From contig NZ_LRRU01000002.1 of the NCBI RefSeq assembly GCF_001641615.1, positions 1-64,000 on the forward strand: 64,000 nucleotides of DNA. The letters run 5' to 3'. Under the pieces are notes generated by a model. The model saw only the letters and a program-made list of their open reading frames with translations. It ran no database searches and was not told where the DNA came from. Source of the stretch: Pseudoalteromonas gelatinilytica. Its GTDB lineage: Bacteria; Pseudomonadota; Gammaproteobacteria; Enterobacterales; Alteromonadaceae. The position numbers and the translations under genes were made by a program. Below, piece after piece: positions 34,428 to 43,520 of the stretch. The first letter of the stretch is position 1; every line of letters begins with the position of its first letter.

Positions 34428-36176
34428 TTATTCGGCAGGGGATGCGTCGCTTTCTTCTTCAGTTGTTTCTGCAGTTTTGTAGCTCCAACCTAAAAATACG
34501 ATACGTGCCGAAGAAGCAGGCGTGCCGCCATTTTGTACTTGTAGTAAACCCGCATCATAATGAGCACCACTGCCCCCTGTTGCGGTAATTGTTGAGCCAC
34601 GTACGCTACCAAACAGCTCACCACTGCCCGATAGTTTCACCGTTGTCAGAGGTGCATAAATAGCTGCATATAAATTCGCAGCACCACTAAACTGCACCCC
34701 ATTCACACCATTAAATGATGAGTAGAATGATAACGACGGATGACCACTGGTGGTTAAGCCTTCTTGCTCAGTAATAACTTTTGCGCCTGCGCCAATATTA
34801 ACTTTTCCGGTTAATAACACCGTTAAGCTACTGTCTTTTTTAATTGTTAGGCTGGTATCCCCTTCCATCGAAAAGTCGCCATCAATCAGTAAAATAACAT
34901 CACCACCAGAGACCTCCATTTTGCCGTCACTGGTCATCTTGAGTCTATCAAGTGCAAAAATATACTCTTTACTGTTACTGCCATTGGCTTGGTTTTGCGC
35001 TTTAGAGTTAAACAAGAAAACATCGGCAAGGCTTGGCAAAATTACTTGGCTACCACCGCTACTAAAAAAGCCCTTTTCAGTATTAAGTTTAAATTGTTGC
35101 GTAGGACCAATCGAAACAGAACTATAACTGCTCACTTGGTCTGTGATGTCTGTCATTTTCTCTGGCAAAATTAACGGGTCGCAACTGGTATCTGGGTTTG
35201 TAGGGTCATAATCGGGGGCAGCTGGGTCAGCAACGGTAATCGGTTCAACATTCGGGTTTACATTAAACTTACTATCACTGTAGTGCACACCATCTTGTTG
35301 ATTATTGTAGGTATCTTTAAAATCACCAGAGCCACCATACATTATATCCAGCGCTTCGCCTTGGCTATTCGTAATGAATGTTGACCACTGCATTTTCGCA
35401 TCCCCATTGGCTCGCACCACACCAGAAACTGTGCCGCCACGATGGGTATAATAACCTCGGGTATAGACATTACCGTCTACACGTAAACCGCTGCCAGGAG
35501 AGATATAAACACCGGTATTTGAATGGATATTACCAATAATTGGTGATGAACCATTTAAGTAGATAACCCCGGTCGCTTTTACATCACCCTTAATCGGTGA
35601 ATGACCTGATAGCACCACGTCTGAATCGCCAGCAATCGTTGAAACATCACCATCATTCGACTTAGTTTCTTCGTACGTGCCTTTGCTAGAATCGTAGCTA
35701 TCGATACTACCACTCCCCGACAGATTAACCCCTTTACAGCCCACCATCGCATTAGTGAAAATCGAGCTGCCTTTCGCGCCTTGTACAGCAAAACGGGCGA
35801 CTAAATTACTTTGTGCATCACCATCAAATCGTTGACCAAGGCTTGCAATTTCAAGCTCACCAGCATCATTCTTACTTAAACTGGCATTAAAAATGGCATC
35901 ATCAGCAATCACACCTGAGCCCGATGCATTACTGGTTTTACTGATCAAATCTTCAACCGCTAATACACCTTCCTCATTCAAGGTTTGTTGTAATAACTTA
36001 GCTTGTTCAAACACACCTTTTTCAGCCATTAAGCGACTGTTTAATTTCTTTTGAAAGTTACCACTTAAGCGCTCTTGAACAATGTTTTCACGCAGCGAAC
36101 TTAGCACCACGATGCTGGCCATACTGGTCAAGATCAACACTGTTATTAGGGTAAAACCACCTTGCTTGTTAGACAC
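34428..36176 (-). CDS. large PilX-type minor pilin
   Basis: This 582-residue protein has a type IV prepilin-like start (GTG 36176; SNKQGGFTLITVLILTSMAS) and the PilX N-terminal helix with a cluster of small residues. The rest (about 150-560) is long and beta-rich, with repeated GSGS, GDVKATGVIYLNGSSPI and VNIGAGAKV stretches typical of a beta-helix; the end is acidic. PilX is usually about 170-200 residues, so this is a large version. The ribosome site GGAG lies six bases before GTG. It overlaps pilW by 8 bases and ends the operon; pilY1 is missing. Confidence 0.8.
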   Translation of the reverse strand: MSNKQGGFTLITVLILTSMASIVVLSSLRENIVQERLSGNFQKKLNSRLMAEKGVFEQAKLLQQTLNEEGVLAVEDLISKTSNASGSGVIADDAIFNASLSKNDAGELEIASLGQRFDGDAQSNLVARFAVQGAKGSSIFTNAMVGCKGVNLSGSGSIDSYDSSKGTYEETKSNDGDVSTIAGDSDVVLSGHSPIKGDVKATGVIYLNGSSPIIGNIHSNTGVYISPGSGLRVDGNVYTRGYYTHRGGTVSGVVRANGDAKMQWSTFITNSQGEALDIMYGGSGDFKDTYNNQQDGVHYSDSKFNVNPNVEPITVADPAAPDYDPTNPDTSCDPLILPEKMTDITDQVSSYSSVSIGPTQQFKLNTEKGFFSSGGSQVILPSLADVFLFNSKAQNQANGSNSKEYIFALDRLKMTSDGKMEVSGGDVILLIDGDFSMEGDTSLTIKKDSSLTVLLTGKVNIGAGAKVITEQEGLTTSGHPSLSFYSSFNGVNGVQFSGAANLYAAIYAPLTTVKLSGSGELFGSVRGSTITATGGSGAHYDAGLLQVQNGGTPASSARIVFLGWSYKTAETTEEESDASPAE

Positions 36177-36693
36177 CGCCAGCTCCGTATGCTTTGACTA
36201 ATATTGCATTGGTTAAGGCAATATCAATGTTAATACCATTACCAAACTGCGTAGGTAAGTCATTTGGCTTCACACTCACAGTGACAAGTTCACCAGCGAT
36301 ACTAAAACTCAGCGTTTCGATACCTGTGAGTAACCGCTCTGAGGCAGCACCATCAAGTGAACACATTAAGTTACTGCCATTTAAGCTATAGACCTCAACC
36401 ACCTGCGCTGTTGTTGCAGAGCCATCACAAGCAATCACCCCGCTAGGTTGAGTAATGGTAATCGTGCTTTTATCTGCACTGATGGTCGGTGTTAGTTGTG
36501 TTTGCTTAATGCTGCGGTTGAATACTTTGCTGGTATAACGGATCACTTCTTGCGCGTTTTCCAGCTCTTTACTCACCTCAATCGTGCTTTTAATCGCTGA
36601 GTACGACAAGCTCACTCCCGCTAATAAAAAAGCCCCGGCTGCCAATGCCACCATCAGTTCAACTAAGGTAAAACCCTGAACGCGTTTATTCAT
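36169..36693 (-). CDS. pilW: minor pilin PilW-like
   Basis: PilW is a minor pilin of the pseudopilus-like initiation complex. The product (about 174 residues) begins MNKRVQGFTLVELMVALAAGAFLLAG with the prepilin cleavage site after Gly and Glu5 of the mature protein. The globular part has a FSIAGELVTVSVKPNDLPTQ C-terminal region. The start at ATG 36693 has a GGCGGT ribosome site; ATG 36699 is possible. It shares four bases (ATGA) with pilV. It is shorter than the 240-270 residues of Pseudomonas PilW. Confidence 0.8.
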   Translation of the reverse strand: MNKRVQGFTLVELMVALAAGAFLLAGVSLSYSAIKSTIEVSKELENAQEVIRYTSKVFNRSIKQTQLTPTISADKSTITITQPSGVIACDGSATTAQVVEVYSLNGSNLMCSLDGAASERLLTGIETLSFSIAGELVTVSVKPNDLPTQFGNGINIDIALTNAILVKAYGAGGV

Positions 36694-37091
36694 GAACATA
36701 CCGCCGTTAAATCAGGAAAACTGGCATTTAGGCTAATTTGATTTTCTGCATTGTCTGTCATGCGCTTATCAACCCAAGCCACATTAATTTGCATATCATC
36801 ACTGTAAGTAGCCGGGATGGTCAGTTGATAATCACTCACTTGCGGCGCGAGCGAAGCTCTAAACGTCGCATCTTGGAAAAGTGCGGTATTGGTTTTTTGA
36901 ATTTCACAAATGCGCGGCCACAAACGCTCAATGGTGTTTTGACCTTGAATGAGTGACACGGTGTAATTAAAGCTATTAGTTGCATATTGCAGCGATTTTA
37001 GCTGCGCTGCCGCCAAGCCTAATAATGCGATGCCAGCGATCACCACTGAAATCATCACTTCTAATAATGAAAAGCCTGCCTGCTTATTCAT
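36690..37091 (-). CDS. pilV: minor pilin PilV-like
   Basis: The product begins MNKQAGFSLLEVMISVVIAGIALLGLAAAQ, a type IV prepilin leader followed by the hydrophobic helix of PilV. The body is 100 residues with a cysteine near its end, plausibly pairing with Cys in WPRICEIQK. ATG 37091 follows GAGG by six bases; ATG 37097 overlaps that site. It overlaps fimT by four bases (ATGA) and pilW by four bases, so the minor-pilin genes are translationally coupled. Confidence 0.82.
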   Translation of the reverse strand: MNKQAGFSLLEVMISVVIAGIALLGLAAAQLKSLQYATNSFNYTVSLIQGQNTIERLWPRICEIQKTNTALFQDATFRASLAPQVSDYQLTIPATYSDDMQINVAWVDKRMTDNAENQISLNASFPDLTAVCS

Positions 37092-37540
37092 GCACATCCT
37101 CGCTGTGAATTTTCTACTAACCAGTTTTGGCCACTTTTAAGCACACACATCACGTAATCTGTGGTATTTGTGTGTTCATCTTTCACTAAAATTTCAGCTT
37201 GTTTATCAACTTCGCCACTGGCACTAATGGCTAATGCGACTAAGTTGACAGTAACTCCGCTTTTAGTGACCGAAAATTCTTTTAAAACCGTGTCTACGCC
37301 CCCCTCGTTGAGGGTCACTTGCCAGCTACTATTATTAACAACCAGATTGATAGGTTTGTCGCGCTTGACCGCCTCACTACGTGCAAATTTATAAGCACTA
37401 TTTAACTGATTTGCAGTAGTTACGACGCGATCTTGCAAGATTTGTTGGCTAAAAGACGGAAAAGCCACAGCTGCCATAATGCCGATAACACTCAGCACAA
37501 CCATTAACTCAATTAAGGTAAACCCTGCAATTCGACGCAA
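37088..37540 (-). CDS. fimT: GspH/FimT-family minor pilin
   Basis: Prepilin of the FimT/FimU/GspH type, with a conserved AYKFARSEAVKRDKPINLVV segment near residue 40. I place the start at TTG 37540: GGGAG lies eight bases upstream and the leader then reads LRRIAG followed by FTLIELMVVLSVIGI, a standard prepilin leader. The frame extends to a TTG at 37558 without ribosome support. It starts five bases after pilE and overlaps pilV. Confidence 0.8.
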   Translation of the reverse strand: MRRIAGFTLIELMVVLSVIGIMAAVAFPSFSQQILQDRVVTTANQLNSAYKFARSEAVKRDKPINLVVNNSSWQVTLNEGGVDTVLKEFSVTKSGVTVNLVALAISASGEVDKQAEILVKDEHTNTTDYVMCVLKSGQNWLVENSQRGCA

Positions 37541-37545
37541 ATGTG

Positions 37546-37950
37546 TTACTCCCAGCAATCAGTAAATGAAGCGCTGTAACTACCATCATGTTTAACGGTT
37601 AAGTCTCCACAGCGATCACTTGCTTGCGCCGAGCCCGATTTAGGAGCGGCTTTTAAACTGTAGCCACGATTTTTAAAATCGCTTACAGCACCTGATACTT
37701 TATCTGTTGCTGTGTAAGTAAAGGTGTAATAGTCAGTATTTTGAGTTGCAAATGCATTTGGGTAGCCGCCATTTCGTGAATAAATACGTTCGAGGCTGGC
37801 GCTGTATTGCAGTAACTCTTGTTGAATATCAGCACGGCGACTACGTTGCATGTGCTCAGTGTATGCAGGCAGTGCTACGCTATACAGAATCCCTAAAATA
37901 GCGATCACGATAAGAATTTCTACTAATGTAAAGCCTGTTTGTTTACCCAT
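37546..37950 (-). CDS. pilE: PilE-type minor pilin
   Basis: The product starts MGKQTG, cleaved before FTLVEILIVIAILGILYSVALPAYTEHMQRSRR, typical of PilE-like minor pilins. The globular part has ARNGGYPN-like YSRNGGYPNAFA and two late cysteines (DRCGDL, FTDCWE) that form the usual C-terminal disulfide loop. ATG 37950 gives a normal six-residue leader; a TTG start at about 37977 with AAGGGG upstream is an alternative. It is first in the five-gene minor-pilin operon, unusual since pilE normally comes last after pilY1. Confidence 0.8.
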   Translation of the reverse strand: MGKQTGFTLVEILIVIAILGILYSVALPAYTEHMQRSRRADIQQELLQYSASLERIYSRNGGYPNAFATQNTDYYTFTYTATDKVSGAVSDFKNRGYSLKAAPKSGSAQASDRCGDLTVKHDGSYSASFTDCWE

Positions 37951-38235
37951 TCCATGTGGTACTAATGCACTTTTCAACCTCAACCCCTTAATACTTTTTA
38001 ACCAGCACAATATAAATGACAGCGTTGTCAGTGTCAATTTTAACCAATTTACTTTTACTCATTCGATTATACTAATAAGAAAAATAAAATTAAGAAAAAA
38101 GAACGTCTGTTTGTAAAATAGGTAAGATTATAGGATTGGTATTTATGTGTTTTAAATTTAGAAACCAATACTATTGAATGAGTATCGATGAACTCATAGT
38201 GGTACAAAACGCTACAATTCATAAATTTCAGGCAC

Positions 38236-38265
38236 AAAAAAGCCGCACATAAGCGCGGCTTTTTT
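38236..38265. terminator. bidirectional terminator after rplI
   Basis: AAAAAAGCCGC and GCGGCTTTTTT pair around an 8-base loop, with T runs on both strands. It ends the rpsF-priB-rpsR-rplI operon, 15 bases past the rplI stop. Confidence 0.9.
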
Positions 38266-38279
38266 ACTTAATATTGCTA

Positions 38280-38732
38280 TTAAGCTTCAGCGATAACGAT
38301 TACTTTGATAGTAGCCGATACGTCTGAGTGTACTGCGATTGCTACGTCAAATTCGCCAGTCTCACGGATAGTACCTAGAGGTAAACGAACTTCTGATTTA
38401 GCAACTTCAACGCCAACAGCTGAAATAGCTTCAGCGATGTCGCGAGTACCGATAGAACCGAATAACTTGCCTTCGTCACCAGCTTTAGAAACTAGTGTAA
38501 CTTCAGCTAATGCTTCTAACTTGTCAGCGCGAGCTTGAGCAGCAGCTAGATCTTCAGCGATCTTAGCTTCTAAATCAGCACGACGTGCTTCGAAAGTTTC
38601 GATGTTAGCTTTAGTTGCAGGAACTGCCTTACCTTGTGGGAAAAGGAAGTTACGTGCGAAGCCAGATTTAACTACAACCTGGTCACCTAGGCCACCTAGG
38701 TTTGCGATCTTGTCTAGTAGAATAACTTGCAT
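38280..38732 (-). CDS. rplI: 50S ribosomal protein L9
   Basis: The 150-residue product begins [36 protein letters not shown], the L9 signature, followed by the long charged connecting helix (about 40-75) and the C-terminal domain with GTRDIAEAI and [13 protein letters not shown]. It ends the conserved rpsF-priB-rpsR-rplI operon. Confidence 0.97.
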   Translation of the reverse strand: MQVILLDKIANLGGLGDQVVVKSGFARNFLFPQGKAVPATKANIETFEARRADLEAKIAEDLAAAQARADKLEALAEVTLVSKAGDEGKLFGSIGTRDIAEAISAVGVEVAKSEVRLPLGTIRETGEFDVAIAVHSDVSATIKVIVIAEA

Positions 38733-38767
38733 GTCTCTACACCTTTTAAAAACTGTTAATCCGCTGC

Positions 38768-38995
38768 TTACTTATGTAAGTCAGTGTATGGAAGAAGGGC
38801 TAAGTAGCGAGCACGCTTGATAGCAGTTGCTAGCTGACGCTGATATTTAGCGCTAGTACCTGTGATACGGCTAGGTACGATTTTGCCACTTTCTGTAACA
38901 TAGTTTCTAAGAGTAGCTAGATCTTTATAATCGATTTGTTGTACGCCTTCCGCTTTAAAGCGGCAGAACTTACGACGTCTGAAATAACGTGCCAT
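38768..38995 (-). CDS. rpsR: 30S ribosomal protein S18
   Basis: The 75-residue product, [17 protein letters not shown], then [27 protein letters not shown] and [21 protein letters not shown], is S18. S18 pairs with S6 on the 30S platform. It lies between priB and rplI. Confidence 0.97.
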
Positions 38996-39007
38996 GAGTA
39001 AAATTCC

Positions 39008-39334
39008 TCAAAAAATTCTTTCTATATGTTGAGCATGCAAGACCAATTGGCTTAAGCCGTTTCGGCCTTCGTGACGGTTTAAAAACCCCGTCACTTGCAC
39101 TTGTTGCCCAACGTGCAATTGTTGAGTCTGTTGTTGCATTGGCGTGCCGCTGGCAACAACTTGAAGCCTGACATAACTATTACGGTTAAGGTCTGCTTCA
39201 ACTTGCATCGATTTATGTTCAAGAACAAAAATACAATGCGGTATACCAGCAGGGCTTTGACTATATTTTGGGGTTTTACAAACAACCCCAGATAGTGTCA
39301 GCTGATTCATATAAGGATTAAGCGGTTGGCTCAT
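39008..39334 (-). CDS. priB: primosomal replication protein N (PriB)
   Basis: PriB is an OB-fold single-stranded DNA binding protein that helps PriA restart forks. The product has LTLSGVVCKTPKYSQSPAGIPHCIFVLEHKS and GQQVQVTGFLNRHEGRNGLSQLVLHAQHIE, matching E. coli PriB. It is 108 residues from ATG 39334 or 100 residues from ATG 39310 (MNQLTLSG), the latter aligning better with E. coli but with no ribosome site. It lies between rpsF and rpsR as expected. Confidence 0.92.
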   Translation of the reverse strand: MSQPLNPYMNQLTLSGVVCKTPKYSQSPAGIPHCIFVLEHKSMQVEADLNRNSYVRLQVVASGTPMQQQTQQLHVGQQVQVTGFLNRHEGRNGLSQLVLHAQHIERIF

Positions 39335-39377
39335 CTTTTTGTCTCAACTGCAAGCGCCATGCTTGAACTCAAAACGA

Positions 39378-39719
39378 TTAAGCAGCTGGTGCTTCTTTCT
39401 TCTCTTCTTTCGCAAGAGGAGATGCTTCAGTTACAGCGTCTTTAGTACGCATAACTAAGTTACGAAGCACTGCATCGTTGTAGCGGAAAGTAGTTTCTAG
39501 CTCGCTGATTACTTCAGTAGGTGCTTCAACGTTCATAAGAACATAATGAGCTTTGTGAAGCTTGTCGATTGGGTAAGCCAATTGACGACGGCCCCAGTCT
39601 TCAAGACGGTGGATAGTACCACCAGCTTCAGTGATAGAACCAGTATAACGTTCGATCATACCAGGTACTTGCTCACTCTGATCAGGGTGAACCATGAATA
39701 CGATTTCGTAATGACGCAT
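39378..39719 (-). CDS. rpsF: 30S ribosomal protein S6
   Basis: The 113-residue product begins [26 protein letters not shown] and has [27 protein letters not shown], the S6 fold. The C-terminal tail is short and ends [11 protein letters not shown]6 tails are the substrate of RimK, encoded at 24.2 kb. A strong promoter lies 90 bases upstream, and the leader contains an ACCG/CGGT hairpin that could be the S6:S18 feedback site. Confidence 0.97.
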   Translation of the reverse strand: MRHYEIVFMVHPDQSEQVPGMIERYTGSITEAGGTIHRLEDWGRRQLAYPIDKLHKAHYVLMNVEAPTEVISELETTFRYNDAVLRNLVMRTKDAVTEASPLAKEEKKEAPAA

Positions 39720-39810
39720 GGATATTCCTTACGGTTAATAGAGCCTTCTACCGTTTCGGCCAGTCGGTTTAAGGCAAGGAATTAAATTTAATAAGCCGAA
39801 ATGAGCGCGC

Positions 39811-39839
39811 ATTTTACGCTTAGATTGATAATTAAGCAA
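39811..39839 (-). promoter_or_regulatory. promoter of the rpsF operon
   Basis: On the minus strand TTGCTT (39834-39839) and TAAAAT (39811-39816) are 17 bp apart, followed directly by GCGCGC. The GC-rich discriminator is typical of stringently controlled ribosomal promoters. Confidence 0.75.
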
Positions 39840-39901
39840 GATAAAACAGCAAACCAAACTAGATATTCTGCTCTAATAAAAATTTCTAAACGCTAAAAAC
39901 A

Positions 39902-39927
39902 AAAAACCCAGCCGAGGCTGGGTTTTT
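39902..39927. terminator. terminator after rpmG
   Basis: AAAAACCCAGC and GCTGGGTTTTT pair around CGAG. It lies 20 bases beyond the rpmG stop and has T runs on both strands. Confidence 0.9.
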
Positions 39928-39946
39928 GAAATTCTGAAAACTAAAA

Positions 39947-40102
39947 TTACTTGATTTTAGCTTCTTTGAAAATCACGTGTTTACGAGCTTTAGGATCGTA
40001 TTTTTTGATTTCCATTTTTTCAGGCATGTTACGCTTGTTCTTGTCGGTAGTGTAGAAAAAACCAGTACCAGCAGTTGAAACTAAACGGATCTTATCGCGC
40101 AT
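39947..40102 (-). CDS. rpmG: 50S ribosomal protein L33
   Basis: A 51-codon gene on the minus strand encodes [20 protein letters not shown], then [22 protein letters not shown] and VIFKEAKIK, which is L33. It is the form without the zinc-binding cysteine pairs (C-minus type). It starts 11 bases after rpmB, the usual rpmB-rpmG operon. Confidence 0.96.
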   Translation of the reverse strand: MRDKIRLVSTAGTGFFYTTDKNKRNMPEKMEIKKYDPKARKHVIFKEAKIK

Positions 40103-40113
40103 GATTCAGTTCC

Positions 40114-40350
40114 TTAAACTTTTTCGCCACGAGCACGGATTTCTGTAAGAACCGCGTCGATGCCTTTTTTATCGATAATACGCATACCTTTAGTAGTAGT
40201 GCGTAGTGTTACAAAACGTTTTTCACTTTCAACCCAAAAACGGTGAGTTTGTAGGTTAGGTAGGAAACGACGTTTAGTCGCGTTTCTCGCGTGTGAACGG
40301 TGGTTACCAACCGCTGGACGCTTACCTGTAACTTGACATACTTTAGACAT
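40114..40350 (-). CDS. rpmB: 50S ribosomal protein L28
   Basis: The 78-residue product, [29 protein letters not shown], then [10 protein letters not shown], is L28, in the form lacking the zinc cysteines beyond Cys5. It begins the rpmB-rpmG operon. Confidence 0.97.
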   Translation of the reverse strand: MSKVCQVTGKRPAVGNHRSHARNATKRRFLPNLQTHRFWVESEKRFVTLRTTTKGMRIIDKKGIDAVLTEIRARGEKV

Positions 40351-40511
40351 GTCTATATATCTCCAATAACTTCGCTCGAGCTTAATTTTCCCTTAGGCCA
40401 GTATTTGTGCCCCGGGATAAATCGAAGGGCGCTCTTTATACAGCTTATACAGGCAAAGATCAAGTAACAGATCTTATCCAATCAGCTCATGTGTAAATTT
40501 GATAGCGGCTA

Positions 40512-40517
40512 ATTATA
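40512..40517 (-). promoter_or_regulatory. putative -10 box of rpmB-rpmG
   Basis: On the minus strand TATAAT lies about 160 bases before rpmB, followed by TAGCCGC. No good -35 is seen (TTTCCC at 17 bp). The rest of the 273-bp rpmB-radC spacer shows nothing else clear. Confidence 0.4.
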
Positions 40518-40623
40518 ATGATCGAAAGCCCTTAGGGAAAGTAAAAACTGCATTTAAATTAAACTAATTTCTAAAATCAGCCTAAACTGCTCATTTTTAA
40601 CACACTCTCTAAGCTATCAGGCT

Positions 40624-41298
40624 TTATATAAGCCCTCTTTCGGCAAACGACACACAATTTTCACCACCCACAATGATGTGATCCAGCACATTTATATCGA
40701 CTAAGGCTAAAGCTTGCTGCAATTTAGTGGTGATCAATTTATCGGCCTGACTAGGCTCAGCAACTCCACTTGGGTGATTATGAGCAAGTATCAGTGCCGC
40801 CGCATTATTACGTAGTGCTGCTTTAACCACTTCGCGTGGGTATACAGAAGCGGCATTTATAGTGCCGTAAAAAAGTACTTCGTCTTTGATTAGCTGGTTT
40901 TGACTATCTAAGTACAGCACCATAAATACCTCTTGCTGTAAGCCACGCAACTGAATAGTTAAATAGTCATACACAGCTTGCGGTGAATTAAATAATGCCT
41001 CGCGCTTACATTGCTCAAGCATATAGCGCCGACTTAGTTCAAGTACCGCTTGAAGCTGTACATATTTAGCAGATCCTAAACCCTTTTGAGCGCAAAACTC
41101 TTGCTCAGATGCATTAAATAAGTCGTGCAACGTGCTGTTAATATTGAGTAGATGCTCCGCCAGCTCAATGGCATTCATACCCGGCACACCGGTACGTAAA
41201 AATATCGCTAGTAGCTCTGCATCTGAGAGTGCTTTGGCACCTTGGGCAAGTAACTTTTCCCGCGGCCTTGCTGATAAAGGTAAATCGGTTAATGGCAT
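40624..41298 (-). CDS. radC: RadC/YeeS-type JAB-fold protein
   Basis: The 224-residue protein has N-terminal helix-hairpin-helix-like segments (about 8-80) and a C-terminal JAB/MPN+ metalloprotease domain with the JAMM ligands in [18 protein letters not shown] (about 170-187). RadC was named for DNA repair but that role is disputed. ATG 41298 follows AAGGA. It is divergent from coaBC, as in E. coli. Confidence 0.93.
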   Translation of the reverse strand: MPLTDLPLSARPREKLLAQGAKALSDAELLAIFLRTGVPGMNAIELAEHLLNINSTLHDLFNASEQEFCAQKGLGSAKYVQLQAVLELSRRYMLEQCKREALFNSPQAVYDYLTIQLRGLQQEVFMVLYLDSQNQLIKDEVLFYGTINAASVYPREVVKAALRNNAAALILAHNHPSGVAEPSQADKLITTKLQQALALVDINVLDHIIVGGENCVSFAERGLI

Positions 41299-41442
41299 TG
41301 CTTCATCCTTAAAACAACTATTCCATTTATTAAACTGTACTATAAAATCCAGTTTTTGCCTGTCAGTAAAAAAGAAAACTTCATGCTATCGGTAAAGATT
41401 TGCTATCGTTAGCCCATATCGACAAAGGTTAAATTTCACGTA

Positions 41443-42636
41443 ATGACAAAATCAGTAAATAAAAAAATCCTGCTAGGTATGAGTGGTGGTATTGCAGCCT
41501 ATAAATGTGCAGAACTTGTTCGCCGTTTAAAAGATCAAGGCTGTGAAGTAAAAGTCGTCATGACCGACTCAGCAAAACACTTTATTACTCCTTTAACTAT
41601 GCAAGCAGTTAGCGGTGAAATTGTTTCTGATTCATTACTCGACCCCGCAGCAGAAGCCGCAATGGGTCATATCGAATTTGCCAAATGGGCAGACCTTATT
41701 TTAGTTGCCCCTGCAACCAGCAATATTTTAGCGAAAATGGCGATGGGTATTGCGGATGACTTACTCACGACCCTACTACTCGCCACCCCAGCAAAAGTGG
41801 CGGTTGCACCTGCAATGAACCAACAAATGTATGCCCACCCTGCTACACAAGCAAATCTTGCCACACTTAGCGAACGTGGCGTGGCTATTTGGGGCCCAGG
41901 TAAAGGCGAGCAAGCCTGTGGTGATGTAGGCGCAGGGCGCATGTTAGAGCCTCATGAGTTAGTCGCGCTTTGTACACAACCTGAAGTAGAGCCATTACTT
42001 GCAGGCAAAACCATCACGATTACTGCAGGACCAACCCGAGAAGCCCTTGACCCAGTTCGCTATATCTCTAATCACAGCTCTGGCAAAATGGGCTATGCCC
42101 TTGCAGAGGCTGCGCTTGCGCTAGGTGCAAAGGTAAACCTGATTTCAGGTCCCGTGACAATTAAAGCACCTGCTAATGCCCTGCTCACTAATATAGAAAG
42201 TGCTGAGCAATTACTCGCTGCCTCAATGAAGCTAGCCGTGCAATCAGATGCATTTATCGGCTGTGCTGCAGTGGCTGATTACCGTGCAGCTGCAATTCAT
42301 GAGCAAAAGATGAAAAAGCAAGGCGATGAGCTGACCCTCACTTTAGTTAAGAACCCAGACGTCATCGCTAACGTCGCTGCACTGAACGAAAATCGCCCTT
42401 ATACCGTTGGCTTTGCGGCAGAAACTCAAGATGTTGCAAGCTATGCTCAAGGTAAATTAAAGAACAAAAATCTCGATATGATCTGCGCAAATGATGTATC
42501 AAAAGAAGGTCTTGGCTTTAATTCTGATCATAATGCTTTAACACTTTTCTGGCACAATGAGCAGCTAGATTTAGCAATGGGAAGTAAAAAAGATTTGGCC
42601 ATGAGCGTGATGACTGAGCTTGCCAAGCGTTTGTAA
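41443..42636 (+). CDS. coaBC: bifunctional phosphopantothenoylcysteine decarboxylase/synthetase
   Basis: CoaBC (Dfp) adds cysteine to 4'-phosphopantothenate and then decarboxylates it in coenzyme A synthesis. The N-terminal flavoprotein half (about 1-185) has [10 protein letters not shown], the PAMNQQMY motif and the cysteine in [13 protein letters not shown]. The C-terminal CoaB half has [24 protein letters not shown] and the KNPD and GFAAET motifs. The 397-residue length is normal. It is divergent from radC. Downstream comes slmA without the dut gene often found between. Confidence 0.96.
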   Translation: MTKSVNKKILLGMSGGIAAYKCAELVRRLKDQGCEVKVVMTDSAKHFITPLTMQAVSGEIVSDSLLDPAAEAAMGHIEFAKWADLILVAPATSNILAKMAMGIADDLLTTLLLATPAKVAVAPAMNQQMYAHPATQANLATLSERGVAIWGPGKGEQACGDVGAGRMLEPHELVALCTQPEVEPLLAGKTITITAGPTREALDPVRYISNHSSGKMGYALAEAALALGAKVNLISGPVTIKAPANALLTNIESAEQLLAASMKLAVQSDAFIGCAAVADYRAAAIHEQKMKKQGDELTLTLVKNPDVIANVAALNENRPYTVGFAAETQDVASYAQGKLKNKNLDMICANDVSKEGLGFNSDHNALTLFWHNEQLDLAMGSKKDLAMSVMTELAKRL

Positions 42637-42748
42637 AAATGCTGGAAAGAAACTGAATAAAACATTAACATAAGCCACTCATTTGCACAAAAAATGGCTT
42701 GTCTGACTCCCAACAGCGCAAGTAATAAATTATAAGAAAGGAATGGTC

Positions 42749-43336
42749 ATGCCTGCGACAAAAAGAAGTAATCGCAAAGAGCAGATTCTGCAAGCACTCG
42801 CACAAATGTTAGAAACCAGCCCAGGTCAACGTATCACAACCGCAAAACTCGCGGCTGAGGTAGGTGTGTCTGAAGCTGCGTTATATCGTCATTTCCCGAG
42901 TAAAGCACGGATGTTTGAGGGCCTAATCGAGTTTATTGAAGATACCCTGTTATCACGCATTAACCTCATTTTAGAAAATGAGAAAGAAAGCCAAACACGT
43001 GTGTACAATATTTTACTGTTATTGTTAGCCTTCGCTGAGAAAAACCCGGGCATTACCCGCATTTTGACCGGTGATGCCTTACAAGGTGAACAAGAGCGCT
43101 TACGTGAACGTGTACAAGGCTTATTTGAAAAGCTAGAAACTCAGTTCAAGCAAGTGCTACGCGAGCGCAAACTACGCGAAGGCAAAGCATTCCAGTCAGA
43201 CGAAACCACCCTAGCCAACTTCTTACTCGCCTATGTAGAAGGTAAGATGAACCAATTCGTGCGCAGCGACTTTAAAGCAAAACCAAGTGCACAATTTGAA
43301 AAACAATGGCCAGAACTACAAAAGATTTGGTTGTAG
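42749..43336 (+). CDS. slmA: nucleoid occlusion factor SlmA
   Basis: SlmA is a TetR-family DNA-binding protein that blocks FtsZ assembly over the chromosome. The product (195 residues from ATG 42749) has an [24 protein letters not shown] followed by [26 protein letters not shown], collinear with E. coli SlmA. AAAGGA is six bases before this ATG; the frame also has an ATG at 42743 that abuts the ribosome site. Confidence 0.94.
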   Translation: MPATKRSNRKEQILQALAQMLETSPGQRITTAKLAAEVGVSEAALYRHFPSKARMFEGLIEFIEDTLLSRINLILENEKESQTRVYNILLLLLAFAEKNPGITRILTGDALQGEQERLRERVQGLFEKLETQFKQVLRERKLREGKAFQSDETTLANFLLAYVEGKMNQFVRSDFKAKPSAQFEKQWPELQKIWL

Positions 43337-43337
43337 T

Positions 43338-43510
43338 GAGTTGCTAGGGGAAAGAGTAAAGTTAGCGAGTTGCTAGAGTAAACTTGGAGCTGTCAGCCTT
43401 CAGCCGTCAGCCGTCAGCCGTCAGCCGTCAGCTATCAGATTGAATTCCAAACAGTTAGCGAGCTTCTAGGGGAAAGAGTAAAGTTAGCAAGCTGCTTTCT
43501 AACTTTCCCT
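43338..43510. repeat. heptamer tandem array (CCGTCAG) with flanking GGGGAAAG repeats
   Basis: From 43390 to 43438 seven consecutive 7-bp units end in TCAG: CTGTCAG, CCTTCAG, four CCGTCAG and CTATCAG. On both sides a 23-bp sequence, CTAGGGGAAAGAGTAAAG plus TTAGC, occurs in direct orientation (from 43344 and from 43466). The region lies between slmA and the four-helix-bundle gene. It has no coding role. CTATCAG is the unit that makes up the array at 52545. Confidence 0.85.
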
Positions 43511-43520
43511 TTTCTAACTA

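Noticed and set aside
34750..35127. 125-codon frame on the plus strand within the PilX-like gene
   Set aside because: It is an antisense shadow of the repetitive glycine/serine-rich part of the PilX-like gene.
38130..38180. Second MITE-like element (GGATTGGTATTT ... AAACCAATAC)
   Set aside because: The arms pair only partly and the internal part does not match the element at 32082.
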